Shown here: piece by piece, positions 32,102 to 42,179 of the stretch
How positions within the stretch are numbered: position 1 is the first letter of the stretch
Layout of the letters: each line of letters starts with the position of its first letter
Position numbers and translations under genes: made by a program
Assembly: GCF_000427865.1 (NCBI RefSeq)
Contig: NZ_ATYV01000010.1
Span: 1 to 64,000, forward strand
DNA length: 64,000 nt
Direction: 5' to 3'
Source: Corynebacterium sputi DSM 45148
GTDB taxonomy: Bacteria > Actinomycetota > Actinomycetes > Mycobacteriales > Mycobacteriaceae
The notes under the pieces: model-generated
Database searches by the model: none
Told to the model about the DNA's origin: nothing
Seen by the model: the letters and a program-made list of their open reading frames with translations, nothing else

Positions 32102-32572
32102 ATGCCTCGTAAGGGTCCCGCCCCGAAGCGTCCCATCGTCAACGACCCGGTTTACGGCTCCCCGCTCGTAACCCAGCTGGTCAACAAGGTTCTCCTGGAC
32201 GGCAAGAAGGCCACCGCAGAGCGCATCGTCTACGGTGCACTGGAGATCACCCGCGAGAAGACCGGCACCGACCCGGTTCTCACCCTGAAGCGCGCACTGG
32301 AGAACGTGAAGCCGGCCCTCGAGGTCCGCTCCCGTCGTGTCGGTGGCGCCACCTACCAGGTTCCGGTTGAGGTCCGTCCGGGCCGCGCCAACACCCTGGC
32401 ACTGCGCTGGCTGCTGATGTTCTCCCGTCAGCGCCGCGAGAACACCATGATCGAGCGTCTCGCTAACGAGATCCTCGACGCATCCAACGGCCTGGGCGCT
32501 TCCGTGAAGCGTCGCGAGGACACCCACAAGATGGCCGAGGCCAACCGTGCCTTCGCCCACTACCGCTGGTAG
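32102..32572 (+). CDS. rpsG: 30S ribosomal protein S7
   Basis: S7 starts assembly of the 30S head by binding the 3' domain of 16S rRNA and contacts the exit-site tRNA. The 156-residue protein begins [20 protein letters not shown] and keeps the [13 protein letters not shown] and ALRWL segments. The gene is two bases after the rpsL stop and is translated with it. fusA follows after a 177-nt leader. Confidence 0.97.
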   Translation: MPRKGPAPKRPIVNDPVYGSPLVTQLVNKVLLDGKKATAERIVYGALEITREKTGTDPVLTLKRALENVKPALEVRSRRVGGATYQVPVEVRPGRANTLALRWLLMFSRQRRENTMIERLANEILDASNGLGASVKRREDTHKMAEANRAFAHYRW

Positions 32573-32691
32573 TTACGTGGAAAGCGTCGGCTGAATCCCC
32601 CTCATGGGGTCGGAATCGGCTGACGGTACGCTGAGCCACCGGGCTGAATCGGTGGCAAGATACACCAAGTAACGCAACCAGGCGTTCGAGT

Positions 32692-32732
32692 GGACCCGAT
32701 CATCTCGGGTCCTCGTGACGCCGACGACCCGA
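32692..32732 (+). promoter_or_regulatory. Possible switching leader before fusA
   Basis: GGACCCGA (32692-32699) pairs perfectly with TCGGGTCC (32705-32712) over a 5-base loop. The second arm can instead pair through TCGGGTC with GACCCGA at 32726-32732, so the two hairpins exclude each other. The alternative pairing ends about 17 nt before the fusA start and could affect ribosome access. This is a structural reading only. Confidence 0.35.
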
Positions 32733-32749
32733 AATGAGTTGGGGATAAA

Positions 32750-34879
32750 GTGGCAGATGCACTTCCCGTCAAGAAGGACCTGAACGAGGTCCGCAATATC
32801 GGCATCATGGCACACATCGATGCCGGTAAGACCACCACGACCGAGCGCATCCTGTTCTACACGGGTATCAACCGCAAGGTCGGCGAGACGCACGATGGCG
32901 CGTCCACCACTGACTGGATGGAGCAGGAGAAGGAGCGCGGCATCACGATTACGTCTGCCGCCGTCACCTGTTTCTGGGGCGACAAGCAGATCAACATCAT
33001 CGACACCCCGGGTCACGTCGACTTCACCGTCGAGGTCGAGCGTTCCCTGCGTGTTCTCGATGGCGCTGTCGCCGTCTTCGACGGCAAGGAGGGCGTTGAG
33101 CCCCAGTCCGAGCAGGTCTGGCGTCAGGCTGAGAAGTACGACGTCCCGCGTATTTGCTTCGTCAACAAGATGGACAAGCTGGGCGCTGACTTCTACTACA
33201 CCGTTGACACCATCGTCGAGCGCCTCGGCGCTAAGCCGCTGGTCATGCAGCTCCCGATCGGCGTCGAGGATGACTTCGACGGCGTCGTCGATCTGATCAA
33301 CATGCAGGCCATCACCTGGCGCGGCAAGGTTGAGACCGGGGCAGAGGCAACCATCGAGGAGATCCCGGAAGAGCTGCGCGATCGTGCTGCAGAGTACCGC
33401 GAGAAGCTCGTCGAGACCGTTGCTGAGTCTGACGAAGAGCTCATGGAGAAGTACTTCGGTGGCGAGGAACTCACCATCGAGGAGCTCAAGGCCGGCATCC
33501 GCAAGATGACCGTCAACTCCGAGATCTACCCGGTTCTCTGTGGCACCGCCTACAAGAACAAGGGCGTTCAGCCGCTGCTCGACGCAGTCGTTGATTACCT
33601 CCCGACCCCGCTGGACGTCGGCGAGGTCCACGGCCACGAGATGGGCAACGAAGAGGTCGAGCTGACCCGTCAGCCGTCCGCTTCCGAGCCGTTCTCGGCT
33701 CTGGCGTTCAAGATCGCTGCTCACCCGTTCTTCGGCAAGCTCACCTTCGTGCGCGTTTACTCCGGTCGCGTTGAGCCGGGCCAGCAGGTCCTCAACGCAA
33801 CCAAGGGCAAGAAGGAGCGCATCGGAAAGCTCTTCCAGATGCACGCCAACAAGGAGAACCCGGTCGACGAGGCTCTCGCAGGCAACATCTACGCATTCAT
33901 CGGACTGAAGGACACCACCACCGGTGACACCCTCTCCGCACAGGATGCTCCGATCGTCCTCGAGTCCATGTCCTTCCCGGAGCCGGTCATCAAGGTCTCC
34001 ATCGAGCCGAAGTCGAAGGCCGACCAGGAGAAGCTCGGTACCGCGATTCAGCGTCTCACCGAAGAGGACCCGACCTTCACGGTCAACCTCGACGACGAGA
34101 CCGGCCAGACCATCATCGGTGGTATGGGCGAGCTGCACCTCGACGTCTTCGTCGACCGCATGAAGCGCGAGTTCAAGGTTGAGGCCAACGTTGGTGCTCC
34201 GCAGGTTGCGTACCGCGAGACCATCCGCAAGCCGGTTGAGAAGGTCGAGTTCACCCACAAGAAGCAGACCGGTGGTTCCGGTCAGTTCGCTAAGGTGATC
34301 ATGGCATTCGAGCCGTACGCACCGGAGGCTTCGGAGCTTGAAGAGGGCGAGTCCGCCACCTACAAGTTCGTCAACGCCGTCACCGGTGGCCGTATCCCGC
34401 GTGAGTATATCCCGTCGGTTGACGCTGGTGTTCAGGACGCAATGCAGTACGGCTTCCTCGCCGGCTACCCGCTGGTGAACGTCAAGGCCACCCTGATCGA
34501 TGGTCAGTACCACGACGTCGACTCCTCGGAAATGGCGTTCAAGATCGCCGGCTCCCAGGCTCTGAAGGAAGGCGTCGCCAAGGCGAAGCCGGTCCTGCTC
34601 GAGCCGCTCATGGCTGTCGAGATCACCACTCCGGAGGAGTACATGGGTGAGGTCATCGGCGACGTGAACTCTCGCCGTGGCCAGGTCCAGTCCATGGAAG
34701 ACCGCGCCGGCGCCAAGCTGGTCAAGGCTAAGGTCCCGCTGTCCGAAATGTTCGGCTACGTTGGCGACCTGCGTTCCAAGACCCAGGGCCGCGCCAACTA
34801 CTCGATGATCTTCGACTCCTACGGTGAGGTTCCCTCCTCCGTGGCGACCGAGATCATCGCAGAGCGCACCGGCGCCTAA
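32750..34879 (+). CDS. fusA: Translation elongation factor G
   Basis: EF-G moves tRNAs and mRNA through the ribosome using GTP. The 709-residue protein has the G1 motif [18 protein letters not shown] and NKMDKLG, then domain II and the C-terminal domains ending in the [11 protein letters not shown] segment. The GTG at 32750 gives [20 protein letters not shown], the usual N terminus; GGGGA lies only 4 nt upstream, so initiation may be weak or controlled. It follows rpsG after a structured 177-nt leader. Confidence 0.97.
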   Translation: MADALPVKKDLNEVRNIGIMAHIDAGKTTTTERILFYTGINRKVGETHDGASTTDWMEQEKERGITITSAAVTCFWGDKQINIIDTPGHVDFTVEVERSLRVLDGAVAVFDGKEGVEPQSEQVWRQAEKYDVPRICFVNKMDKLGADFYYTVDTIVERLGAKPLVMQLPIGVEDDFDGVVDLINMQAITWRGKVETGAEATIEEIPEELRDRAAEYREKLVETVAESDEELMEKYFGGEELTIEELKAGIRKMTVNSEIYPVLCGTAYKNKGVQPLLDAVVDYLPTPLDVGEVHGHEMGNEEVELTRQPSASEPFSALAFKIAAHPFFGKLTFVRVYSGRVEPGQQVLNATKGKKERIGKLFQMHANKENPVDEALAGNIYAFIGLKDTTTGDTLSAQDAPIVLESMSFPEPVIKVSIEPKSKADQEKLGTAIQRLTEEDPTFTVNLDDETGQTIIGGMGELHLDVFVDRMKREFKVEANVGAPQVAYRETIRKPVEKVEFTHKKQTGGSGQFAKVIMAFEPYAPEASELEEGESATYKFVNAVTGGRIPREYIPSVDAGVQDAMQYGFLAGYPLVNVKATLIDGQYHDVDSSEMAFKIAGSQALKEGVAKAKPVLLEPLMAVEITTPEEYMGEVIGDVNSRRGQVQSMEDRAGAKLVKAKVPLSEMFGYVGDLRSKTQGRANYSMIFDSYGEVPSSVATEIIAERTGA

Positions 34880-35188
34880 TAGCGCCGCTCTCCGGGGCTC
34901 TCAACGGGTCTGGAAGCCGGGGCAGTGCCGGGAACCTAGTTCCTGGATCTGTCCTGGACCTGCGCGCAAGCATGCGATTCCCGTCACATGGATCTCTGCC
35001 TCCAGGCAGGGTCTTAGACGTGGAGCGCGTCACTTACTCCAACTGGCTTGAGCGAAAGCCCTTGTCAGGCGGGATGAGTGACGGCTCGCTGTGCACCACT
35101 TGATAGAAGTGGTGTGCAAGCCGGCCGTTACTCCGGCCCCCCAGTCAGCCCAGCTGGGTGGGGACGTCCCCTGCTTTGGATGTTCAGT
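34880..35188 (+). other. fusA-tuf intergenic region without a gene
   Basis: No coding region with a plausible start site is seen. There is a strong hairpin at 35091-35117: CACCACTT pairs with AAGTGGTG around GATAG, extended outward by two G-U pairs and a G-C pair. It has no T-run after it, so it is not a clear terminator; it might be a processing site or an mRNA end-stabiliser. Confidence 0.4.
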
Positions 35189-35217
35189 TTGAAATGAACC
35201 TGTGACATCCCTAGTAT
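35189..35217 (+). promoter_or_regulatory. Candidate tuf promoter
   Basis: TTGAAA at 35189-35194 and TAGTAT at 35212-35217 have a 17-bp spacer. It would give a leader of about 147 nt before the tuf GTG and allow tuf to be transcribed apart from fusA. Confidence 0.6.
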
Positions 35218-35370
35218 TGGGAAACTGGCACAGTAAATCTGTCCACGCACGTTTTTTTCCCGATGATCGTTAGGTCTGTGGCCCGTGTGGCCAAGGGGTT
35301 GAAGGTGCGCGGGCACCACAAAACCGTGGCTGCGAAAGTCGTAGCCACCATGACGTCCAGGAGGACTACA

Positions 35371-36561
35371 GTGGCGAAGGCGAAGTTCGAGCGTACGAAG
35401 CCGCACGTTAACATCGGCACCATCGGTCACGTCGACCACGGCAAGACCACCACCACGGCTGCCATCACCAAGGTTCTGGCTGACAAGTACCCGGACCTGA
35501 ACGAGTCTTTCGCTTTCGACGCCATTGATAAGGCGCCGGAGGAGAAGGAGCGTGGCATCACGATCAACGTCTCCCACGTTGAGTACGAGACCGAGAAGCG
35601 TCACTACGCACACGTCGACGCTCCGGGCCACGCCGACTACATCAAGAACATGATCACCGGTGCTGCTCAGATGGACGGCGCGATCCTCGTTGTCGCCGCC
35701 ACCGACGGCCCGATGCCGCAGACCCGCGAGCACGTTCTCCTGGCTCGCCAGGTTGGCGTTCCTTACATCCTCGTTGCACTGAACAAGTGCGACATGGTTG
35801 ACGATGAGGAAATCATCGAGCTGGTCGAGATGGAGATCCGCGAGCTGCTCGGCGAGCAGGACTACGACGAAGAAGCTCCGATCGTCCACATCTCCGCTCT
35901 GAAGGCTCTCGAGGGCGACGACAAGTGGTCCGAGGCCATCGTCGAGCTCATGCAGGCTGTCGACGACAACGTTCCGGACCCGGTTCGTGAGAACGACAAG
36001 CCGTTCCTGATGCCGATCGAGGACATCTTCACCATCACCGGCCGTGGCACCGTTGCCACCGGTCGTGTTGAGCGTGGCTCCCTGAACGTCAATGACGAGG
36101 TCGAGATCCTCGGCATCAAGGAGAAGTCCCAGAAGACCACCGTCACCGGTATCGAGATGTTCCGTAAGCTTCTCGACTACACTGAGGCTGGCGACAACTG
36201 TGGTCTGCTGCTCCGCGGCACCAAGCGCGAGGACATCGAGCGCGGCCAGATCATCGCGAAGCCGGGCGCTTACACCCCGCACACCGAGTTCGAGGGCTCC
36301 GTCTACATCCTGTCCAAGGATGAGGGCGGCCGCCACACCCCGTTCTTCGACAACTACCGTCCGCAGTTCTACTTCCGCACCACCGACGTCACCGGCGTCG
36401 TGAAGCTGCCGGAGGGTGTCGAGATGGTCATGCCGGGAGACAACGTTGACATGTCCGTCACGCTGATCCAGCCGGTCGCAATGGACGAGGGCCTGCGTTT
36501 CGCTATCCGCGAGGGTGGCCGTACCGTCGGCGCCGGCCGCGTCACCAAGATCACCAAGTAA
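35371..36561 (+). CDS. tuf: Translation elongation factor Tu
   Basis: EF-Tu delivers aminoacyl-tRNA to the ribosome with GTP. The 396-residue protein has G1 [13 protein letters not shown] and NKCDMVD, and the two C-terminal beta barrels. The GTG at 35371 was chosen because CCAGGAGG lies 7-8 nt upstream and it gives [20 protein letters not shown]; a longer reading from 35263 would translate the leader. It has its own likely promoter and a strong terminator. Confidence 0.97.
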   Translation: MAKAKFERTKPHVNIGTIGHVDHGKTTTTAAITKVLADKYPDLNESFAFDAIDKAPEEKERGITINVSHVEYETEKRHYAHVDAPGHADYIKNMITGAAQMDGAILVVAATDGPMPQTREHVLLARQVGVPYILVALNKCDMVDDEEIIELVEMEIRELLGEQDYDEEAPIVHISALKALEGDDKWSEAIVELMQAVDDNVPDPVRENDKPFLMPIEDIFTITGRGTVATGRVERGSLNVNDEVEILGIKEKSQKTTVTGIEMFRKLLDYTEAGDNCGLLLRGTKREDIERGQIIAKPGAYTPHTEFEGSVYILSKDEGGRHTPFFDNYRPQFYFRTTDVTGVVKLPEGVEMVMPGDNVDMSVTLIQPVAMDEGLRFAIREGGRTVGAGRVTKITK

Positions 36562-36635
36562 ATCTGGTGCTCTAACTGCCCGGACCTTTCGCGGTCTAGG
36601 TGGTGACAGGGAGTTCGCAAGAATCTCCCAAGGCT

Positions 36636-36678
36636 AAAGAGAGCCACTTCCCGTTTTCGGGGAGTGGCTCTCTTTTTA
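36636..36678 (+). terminator. Intrinsic terminator after tuf
   Basis: AGAGAGCCACTTCCC and GGGGAGTGGCTCTCT form a long stem around GTTTTC, followed by TTTTTA. The A-rich 5' flank would let it act weakly on the other strand. Confidence 0.9.
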
Positions 36679-36875
36679 TGTCTGGGCACGCCCCCGGCAC
36701 CAGGAGTCTGCCCATTGCCCTCTGTTCGTACCTCACGCACCCTCTGTACGTTGCTGATCCGAGATCGAAGTGCAACGAGTACAGGGTGAAGGCCCTACGT
36801 TGAGAGGGCGGTGGCGGGGCACTTGCCCTTAGTTCCGCAGGTAGGCGAGAAAGCTGCCACTTGTAGGGTAGGCCC

Positions 36876-37364
36876 ATGGCAACTCCCGACTTCATCCTGG
36901 CGCTTCGCGAGAAAATCGGTCACGAGATGCTCTGTCTTACTGGAGTTACAGCCGTTGTGGTCCGTGGAGAGTACGTTCTCCTCGTTGAGCGGGCAGACAA
37001 TGGCATGGTGACCCCGGTGACCGGCATCGTCGACCCCGGTGAGCAACCCTCGGCCGCCGCCGAACGTGAGGTCGCAGAGGAAGCGGGCATTACTGCCGTC
37101 GCCGAGGCCCTTGTCTCAGTGCGTGCACTCCCACCCGCGGCCCACGTCAACGGCGACCGCGCGCAGTACCTCGACATCGTATTTCGTTGCCGCGTCGATA
37201 GCCCCGATGAAAATCCGTACCCGGCAGATGGCGAGAACACCCGCGCATGGTGGTGCCCGATCAGTGAACTGGAAACATCCGGACTGAATGAGGACATGTT
37301 TGGTCGCATTCGCGTCGCTCTGGAGCACGGGGAGTCTGCCCGTTTCGTCCGACCCCTAGACTGA
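36876..37364 (+). CDS. Nudix hydrolase
   Basis: Nudix enzymes hydrolyse nucleoside diphosphates linked to another group, such as oxidised dNTPs, NADH or ADP-ribose. The 162-residue protein carries the full Nudix box, from GIVDPGEQPSAAAE to REVAEEAGI, with the metal-binding Glu residues present at about 50-72. The substrate cannot be predicted. There is no Shine-Dalgarno; TAGGGT ends 6 nt before the ATG, so a leaderless transcript is likely. The 197 bases between the tuf terminator and this gene hold no other gene. The next gene starts 6 nt after the stop. Confidence 0.85.
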   Translation: MATPDFILALREKIGHEMLCLTGVTAVVVRGEYVLLVERADNGMVTPVTGIVDPGEQPSAAAEREVAEEAGITAVAEALVSVRALPPAAHVNGDRAQYLDIVFRCRVDSPDENPYPADGENTRAWWCPISELETSGLNEDMFGRIRVALEHGESARFVRPLD

Positions 37365-37370
37365 CTATCT

Positions 37371-38111
37371 ATGAACGATCCCACTCGCATCGCGCCAGTT
37401 CTCGACGAATTGCGCGCGACCTGGGAGGCCCAGCCGGACCTGTCCTTGTCAACGTTGTTCGCGATGCTTGAGACCCGCGGTATCGGCTGGGGCACCGACG
37501 ACGCGGTGCTTGTGCAGGAACTACAAGAAATGCGTCGGGATAATCCGTCGGGGATCTCCGGGTATTCGATTGAGGGGGCTCAGAATGCACCGGCAGGTCC
37601 GGCGGCGGCGAATGTCATCTCCGCCAGATATGTCGTGGAGACCGAATCCCCGGCATACCGCATTACGGTCGACCCGGTCCGGGTCAGCGTGCGGCGCCCG
37701 GAGGCGAATTCTCAGCCGGGGGTCTGGACCTATGAGCGCATCCGCACTTGCCGGGTGGGTTCCCCGCTGACGGTCGTCGATGCCGGCGGCACCGACCATC
37801 GCCTTGGGGTGGTTTCGAGAATCACCCTGCTTAACGACGCCCCCAGCCCTCACTCCCCACCACCCCTCACAGGAATGACACGAACGTCGGTGGGGGATCA
37901 GGTCTTCTACCTCGTATTCGAGGGCGGAGACACAGCCCTGCTGGACCATGGGTTAACGCACTTCTCTGTGAGTCTGCGGGAGGTCGAGCCGGTTCGGTAT
38001 CGCTGGAAGAAGATCATTGTCGGCGAGGTAGGGGAGGAGCTCGCTCTGCGGAAGGCAGATGGAGGTGTGGGGACTTTTGGCGTCGTAAAGCGTATCGAAG
38101 TCCTGGAGTGA
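37371..38111 (+). CDS. Hypothetical protein downstream of Nudix gene
   Basis: 246 residues, not recognised. A helical N terminus (about 1-50, DELRATWEAQPDLSLSTLFAML, resembling a small winged-helix-like fold) is followed by beta-rich sequence with a proline-rich stretch near 158-165. No signal peptide or membrane segment. It is 6 nt after the Nudix stop, and a TAGACT box inside the end of that gene lies 8 nt before the ATG, so it could have its own leaderless start as well as reading through. Function unknown. Confidence 0.65.
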   Translation: MNDPTRIAPVLDELRATWEAQPDLSLSTLFAMLETRGIGWGTDDAVLVQELQEMRRDNPSGISGYSIEGAQNAPAGPAAANVISARYVVETESPAYRITVDPVRVSVRRPEANSQPGVWTYERIRTCRVGSPLTVVDAGGTDHRLGVVSRITLLNDAPSPHSPPPLTGMTRTSVGDQVFYLVFEGGDTALLDHGLTHFSVSLREVEPVRYRWKKIIVGEVGEELALRKADGGVGTFGVVKRIEVLE

Positions 38112-38156
38112 CCCCATTGGTTAACCCGCGACCTCCGTACGCAATCCCACGTGCAG

Positions 38157-38325
38157 CACTCTGCCCCCTTTTCATTTTCTCCCGGTAACACAGATACCTC
38201 TTTTGAATATCCATCAATGATGACTGAAACGCGAAGGTGCAGGTCAGCGGCGTCTGTGGGGCTGAGTGTAATCGCGAAAAGGAGGCAGAGTGGAAACGGG
38301 GCAAAACGAAATGGGGGCAGAGTCA
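38157..38325. repeat. Pyrimidine-rich repeat, three copies between convergent genes
   Basis: The motif CACTCTGCCCCCTTTTC, continuing into a T-rich run, occurs at 38157-38178 on the plus strand, and near-copies occur on the minus strand at 38303-38323 (ACTCTGCCCCCATTTCG) and 38273-38293 (CCACTCTGCCTCCTTTTCG). Each lies just past a stop codon and reads C/T-rich in the direction of transcription of that gene. A further copy is at 407-429. The region 38112-38340 holds no gene that I can support. Confidence 0.55.
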
Positions 38326-38340
38326 ACCAGAGGGGGCGGG

Positions 38341-39318
38341 CTACCTATTCTGCAGGTCCTCCAGGGCAGCCTCGAACTGATCGAGGGAATAGAAAGCGTC
38401 CGTGTAGCCGGCAACGGTCATCTTGCCCCATGGGAACAAACGGTCATTCTCGGCGGCGGGCAGGGACTCAAACAGGGAGTTGGCCAGGAGCGCATCGATG
38501 AGTTCGTCGGTCTCACCAAGAAGGTTCGTGGAGTACAGCAGTACATCTGCGTCGCCGAGTACTGAGCCGAGTTCTTCGAAAGAGAATGTGTTCTCGGCGC
38601 CGGGGGCGTCGGCGACAGCAGCGTCTTCGTCCTCGGACCAACGCACGCCGATCGGGGTGAGGATCTCACCGACCATGCTCGTGGAGCCCATGGCGTAGAA
38701 CTCCTGCGGGTTGTAAGAGCCGACGATTCCGAAGGAGTACTCCTCGAGGACCTCTGCGTAGGACTCTGCGATCTCAGACTGACGGGCCTGGAAGTCAGCG
38801 TCGAGCTGCTCGGCCTCTTCGGTGTGGTTGATGGCGTCGGCTACCTCGGAGACGCGGTTCTGCCAGTCGCCGCGCTTCTCACTTCCATGGGAGTAGACGT
38901 AGGAGGGGGCGATCTCACGGAGTTGATCGTTGACGGCACTGTCGAAAACGTTGGGGATGAGGATCAGGTCTGGCTCAAGAGAGGCGATCTCTTCGATGTT
39001 GGGTTTTTCATCGTCGAGAACGATAGGGACGTTGTCGAGCTCCGTCTCACGACCTTCTGGCAGCAGACCGGGGCGGTAGGCGCCCTGTCCGACGAGAGTG
39101 ACTCCTAGATCGAGAACGGACTGTGTTGCGGAGAAGTTTAGGGCGATGACTCGCTGGGGGTCTTCGGGGACTTCCACTTCGGTGCCCTCTGAGTCGACGA
39201 CTGTGCGGAAGCCATCGGCCGCCTCAACATCAGCGGAATCGGAGGAGCAGGCCGCAAGTACGGTGGCTGCGGCGAGTGCGCAGGCCAGCATGGCCTTGCG
39301 CGGAGAGAGAACCTTCAA
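38341..39318 (-). CDS. Iron-siderophore ABC transporter, substrate-binding lipoprotein
   Basis: A FepB/FecB-type binding protein that would capture ferric siderophore outside the membrane and pass it to the FecCD-type permeases in the same gene group. The 325-residue product has a lipoprotein signal ending VLAACSS (lipobox Cys) and the usual two-lobed periplasmic-binding sequence (PQRVIALNFSATQSVLDLGV, then IEEIASLEPDLILIPN). The TTG at 39318 was chosen because GGAAGG lies 7 nt upstream; longer starts would put about 40 hydrophilic residues before the signal peptide. It is the last gene of the minus-strand siderophore group and appears intact. Confidence 0.85.
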   Translation of the reverse strand: MKVLSPRKAMLACALAAATVLAACSSDSADVEAADGFRTVVDSEGTEVEVPEDPQRVIALNFSATQSVLDLGVTLVGQGAYRPGLLPEGRETELDNVPIVLDDEKPNIEEIASLEPDLILIPNVFDSAVNDQLREIAPSYVYSHGSEKRGDWQNRVSEVADAINHTEEAEQLDADFQARQSEIAESYAEVLEEYSFGIVGSYNPQEFYAMGSTSMVGEILTPIGVRWSEDEDAAVADAPGAENTFSFEELGSVLGDADVLLYSTNLLGETDELIDALLANSLFESLPAAENDRLFPWGKMTVAGYTDAFYSLDQFEAALEDLQNR

Positions 39319-39355
39319 TGTTTTTCCTTCCAGTGGGGAAATGACAAGAAATGCT

Positions 39356-40887
39356 TTACGACGCTGACCACGCCGTCCACAGGCGCCCATACGCACCGGC
39401 GGCGGAGACAAGATCGTCATGGGTGCCCTGTTCGGCGATGACGCCATCCTCGAGCACGATGATGCGGTCAGCGGTGGAGCTCTGAGACAGCCGGTGAGCG
39501 ATCACGAGAGCACAGCGGTCGGTGGTGACGACGTTGGATGCCCGGTCGAGAAGCCCTGCATCAGCGGTATCGGTGTCCGCGGTGGCTTCGTCGAGAATCA
39601 CAACCTCCGGGTCGCGGAGGAGGGCCCGTGCCAACGCCAGGTGCTGGGCTTGGGCTGGGGCGAGGGTGTGATTGCCGTCGGGGCTGCGAGGGCGAGGTTC
39701 TCTCGTACAGTGCCGATGAAGATGTGGGTCTCTTGGGTCAGAGTCGCGACGGATTCGGCCGGCACCCCACGGTGCAGCGTGCCAGAGGTCGGTGCGGAAA
39801 CACCGGCGATCAACGAGGCCAGCGTCGACTTTCCGGATCCGCTGGAGCCCACCACCGCCACGGTCTCGCCGGGGTTGAGCAACACAGAGACGTCGCGCAG
39901 CGCAGGCGAGGGGGCAGACGGATAGGTGAAGGTGACGCCGTCGAGGGAGATGAAGGATTCAGATGCCGGTGGCTCAGATTCTTGCTCTCGCATATCGATC
40001 ACACCGACTAGTCGACCGAGCGCTGCCAGCGCTGCCTGCAGCTGGTCCATCACCATGAGCAACGCCTGCAGTGGAGCGATGATCCGCTGGAAGAGCAAGG
40101 CTGCGGTGGTAACAGCACCGGCGGTCGCGATGTTTTCGGTCGCCAGCCACACACCGACAGTGAGCACCGTGAGAAGTCCGATGCCTTGGGCTGCGTTGAT
40201 TCGACCCCACAGGCGGTTCTGCATGATACGGGCACGCATGGACCAGCGCACTTTCTGCCAGGAGGAATCAGCTATCCGATCCATCTGCTTCTCGTTGGTA
40301 CCAAGGGCAACGACGGTGTCCAGATTGTCGAAGGTCCCCAGAATGTGTTGTCCGCGGACCGACTCAACCTCACGCTGAGTGCGATAGACCTGCGGCGCAT
40401 TGTGCGCGTACCAGCGGATAGTCAGTGCGTAGAGGGGAATGATCACTAAGAATGCGAGGAAGAAACGCCAGTTCAGGCTCGCTGCGGTCGCGGCGATCAG
40501 GATGATGGTGAAGATCGAGACAAACACCTGCGGCACCACGTCCGGGAGAGACTGAGAAATCTTGGCGATGTCGTCGGAAGCGCGGGTCACTACGTCTCCG
40601 GTGCCAGCCTCTTCCACGCGGGAGCGGGGCAGCGAGAGTGCGGAGTCCACGAAGTCCTCGCGCAGGTCCGCGATGACGGACTCCATGATGCGAGCCAGCA
40701 GCACGAATCCCGCCCAGGTGAACAGGCCTGCTCCGACCGCGGCGCCGACGAGAGCGGCAACCAGCCACCAGAAGTCGACGGTTACGGCGGATTCGTCGAG
40801 GATCTCGTCCACGACGCGGCCGATCACGAGAGGGACGACCAGTGCGGTGGCAGCCTCCAGGAGGAAAATGGCGAGTACGCCAGCCAT
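39356..40887 (-). pseudogene. Broken IrtB-like siderophore ABC transporter (membrane plus ATPase domains)
   Basis: An ABC half-transporter whose intact form joins six membrane helices to an ATPase domain and works as a pair with IrtA-like proteins on ferric siderophores. The N-terminal part (membrane domain, then Walker A VVGSSGSGKST and Q-loop LTQETH) runs to about 39690. There the frame shifts, and the end of the ATPase domain continues in another frame (LAPAQAQHLALARALL, then VILDEATA). About 35 residues normally found between Q-loop and signature are also missing, so this is a deletion with frameshift rather than a simple sequencing slip. The upstream frame stays open beyond 40887 and overlaps the previous gene. 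Confidence 0.8.
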
Positions 40888-40964
40888 AGCCAGACGGCGT
40901 CCGCGCAGTAATGCCCATAGGCAGGCGAAGACTCGGCGGGGGCCGGCGACGGGAAGTTGGTTGG

Positions 40965-42158
40965 TTATGAATCTTCCCCGATCACTCGGTCGGCGATCGC
41001 ACGGAACGCCGGTGCTGAGGTGATGACGATGGTTGTGAGTCCTCGTCGACGCTCGTACAGCCGCTCCGCGATGAGCGCCTCGGTCACCGCGTCAACGGAA
41101 GTGGTGGGATCAAGAAGAACAAGAACCGGAGGCTCGGCGGCGATGCCGCGGGCCAAGGCGATGCGTCGCCTTTGACCACCGGACAGTTCTGTTGCGCCGT
41201 CTCCGACCTGGGTATCAACGGGCAGTTCAGACACGGCGGCGACCTCAAGCGCGGCCTCGGCAACTGCGAGATCGGCGCTGGCGTTGCTCCCAACGGTTCC
41301 AGCAAAAATGCCAGGCCGGTGCGGCAACACTGCGACGTGTGAGCGCAACTGATGTGGGTCGACCGTGGTCAGCGGAACGTCATTGAGCGCGACATCGGAT
41401 TCGCGCTGCAAGGTAAGCGCGTCAGCCAATGCTGCGGCAGCAGACTGGGGGATGTCCATGACGAGGAATTCGCCGGTGGCGAGGAGAGCGTCGTAAAGCA
41501 AAGTGGTGGTGCCAGCCTCAGCTCCGTGGCGCACTAGCCACGTGAGCTCCACGCCCTCAGGCACCGTCAGATCCTGGCGGTGCTCATCCTGCTCAACCTC
41601 AATGAAGACCTTGCCGCGCGCGCCGGCGGGCCACTGCTCCAGCCACCGGCCGATGGCGGGAAGCGCGGTCTCGTCACCGATGACCAGGGTCCAGACGGCT
41701 CCCTATGGGTGAGTGGCGCAGGACTTCGGTCCTGCAATCTGCATGACGTCACCGGGAGCTGCCTTGCGCGCTCACGATGTCGCTGGGCCGACTCCGTGCA
41801 CCACGAAGTCCACGTCCAACTCGCCGTGATCACCGGCGTCTGTGCGCCAATCCCGGACCGTGTACGTACGCAGGAGCATGTGCTTGTCGCCTCGCGGCCA
41901 GTTGAGGACCCCGTCTGCCTGAGTCGGGCCGACGGCCACGTCCACGTCGGGATGCTTGATGAGAACCTTGAACTCATCATCAAAACCGTCAGAGATGAAC
42001 TGCTGTACGGGGAAACCATTCTCGGCGGTGTGAGCCTTCAGCTGCTCGCCGCCGAGGGTCACGCGCTGCATCCCGGGAGTTACTGCCTCGGTCCTGATCA
42101 CCTCCAGGAACCGGGTGGTGATCGGCAGGATCTGGATCGGACGCAGGCTGCGTGCCAT
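40965..42158 (-). pseudogene. Broken siderophore-interacting protein fused to an IrtA-like ATPase domain
   Basis: Read in one frame, residues 1-210 are a siderophore-interacting (ViuB/SIP) flavin reductase domain: MARSLRPIQILPITTRF, the FAD-binding LRTYTVRDW, then VIGDETALPAIGRWLEQW. Two stops interrupt it: TGA at 41772-41774 and TAG at 41703-41705. At about residue 210 the SIP sequence (LLYDALLATGEF) passes directly into an ABC ATPase domain (LRSHVAVLPHRPGIFAGT, then ELSGGQRRRIALARG) with no membrane domain. In mycobacterial IrtA the order is SIP, membrane domain, ATPase, so a deletion probably removed the SIP end and all membrane helices. A good AGGAG site remains before the ATG. The gene cannot make a normal product. 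Confidence 0.8.
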
Positions 42159-42179
42159 GAATGTGTCTCCTAGGTGGTG

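Noticed and set aside
32573..34513. A 646-codon minus-strand frame opposite fusA
   Set aside because: It is another shadow of a highly biased gene, with the same composition and no family resemblance.
35091..35117. Hairpin between fusA and tuf as a terminator
   Set aside because: There is no T-run after the stem, so intrinsic termination is not supported.
38290..38565. A 91-codon plus-strand frame
   Set aside because: It lies mostly antisense to the end of the siderophore-binding gene and lacks family features.
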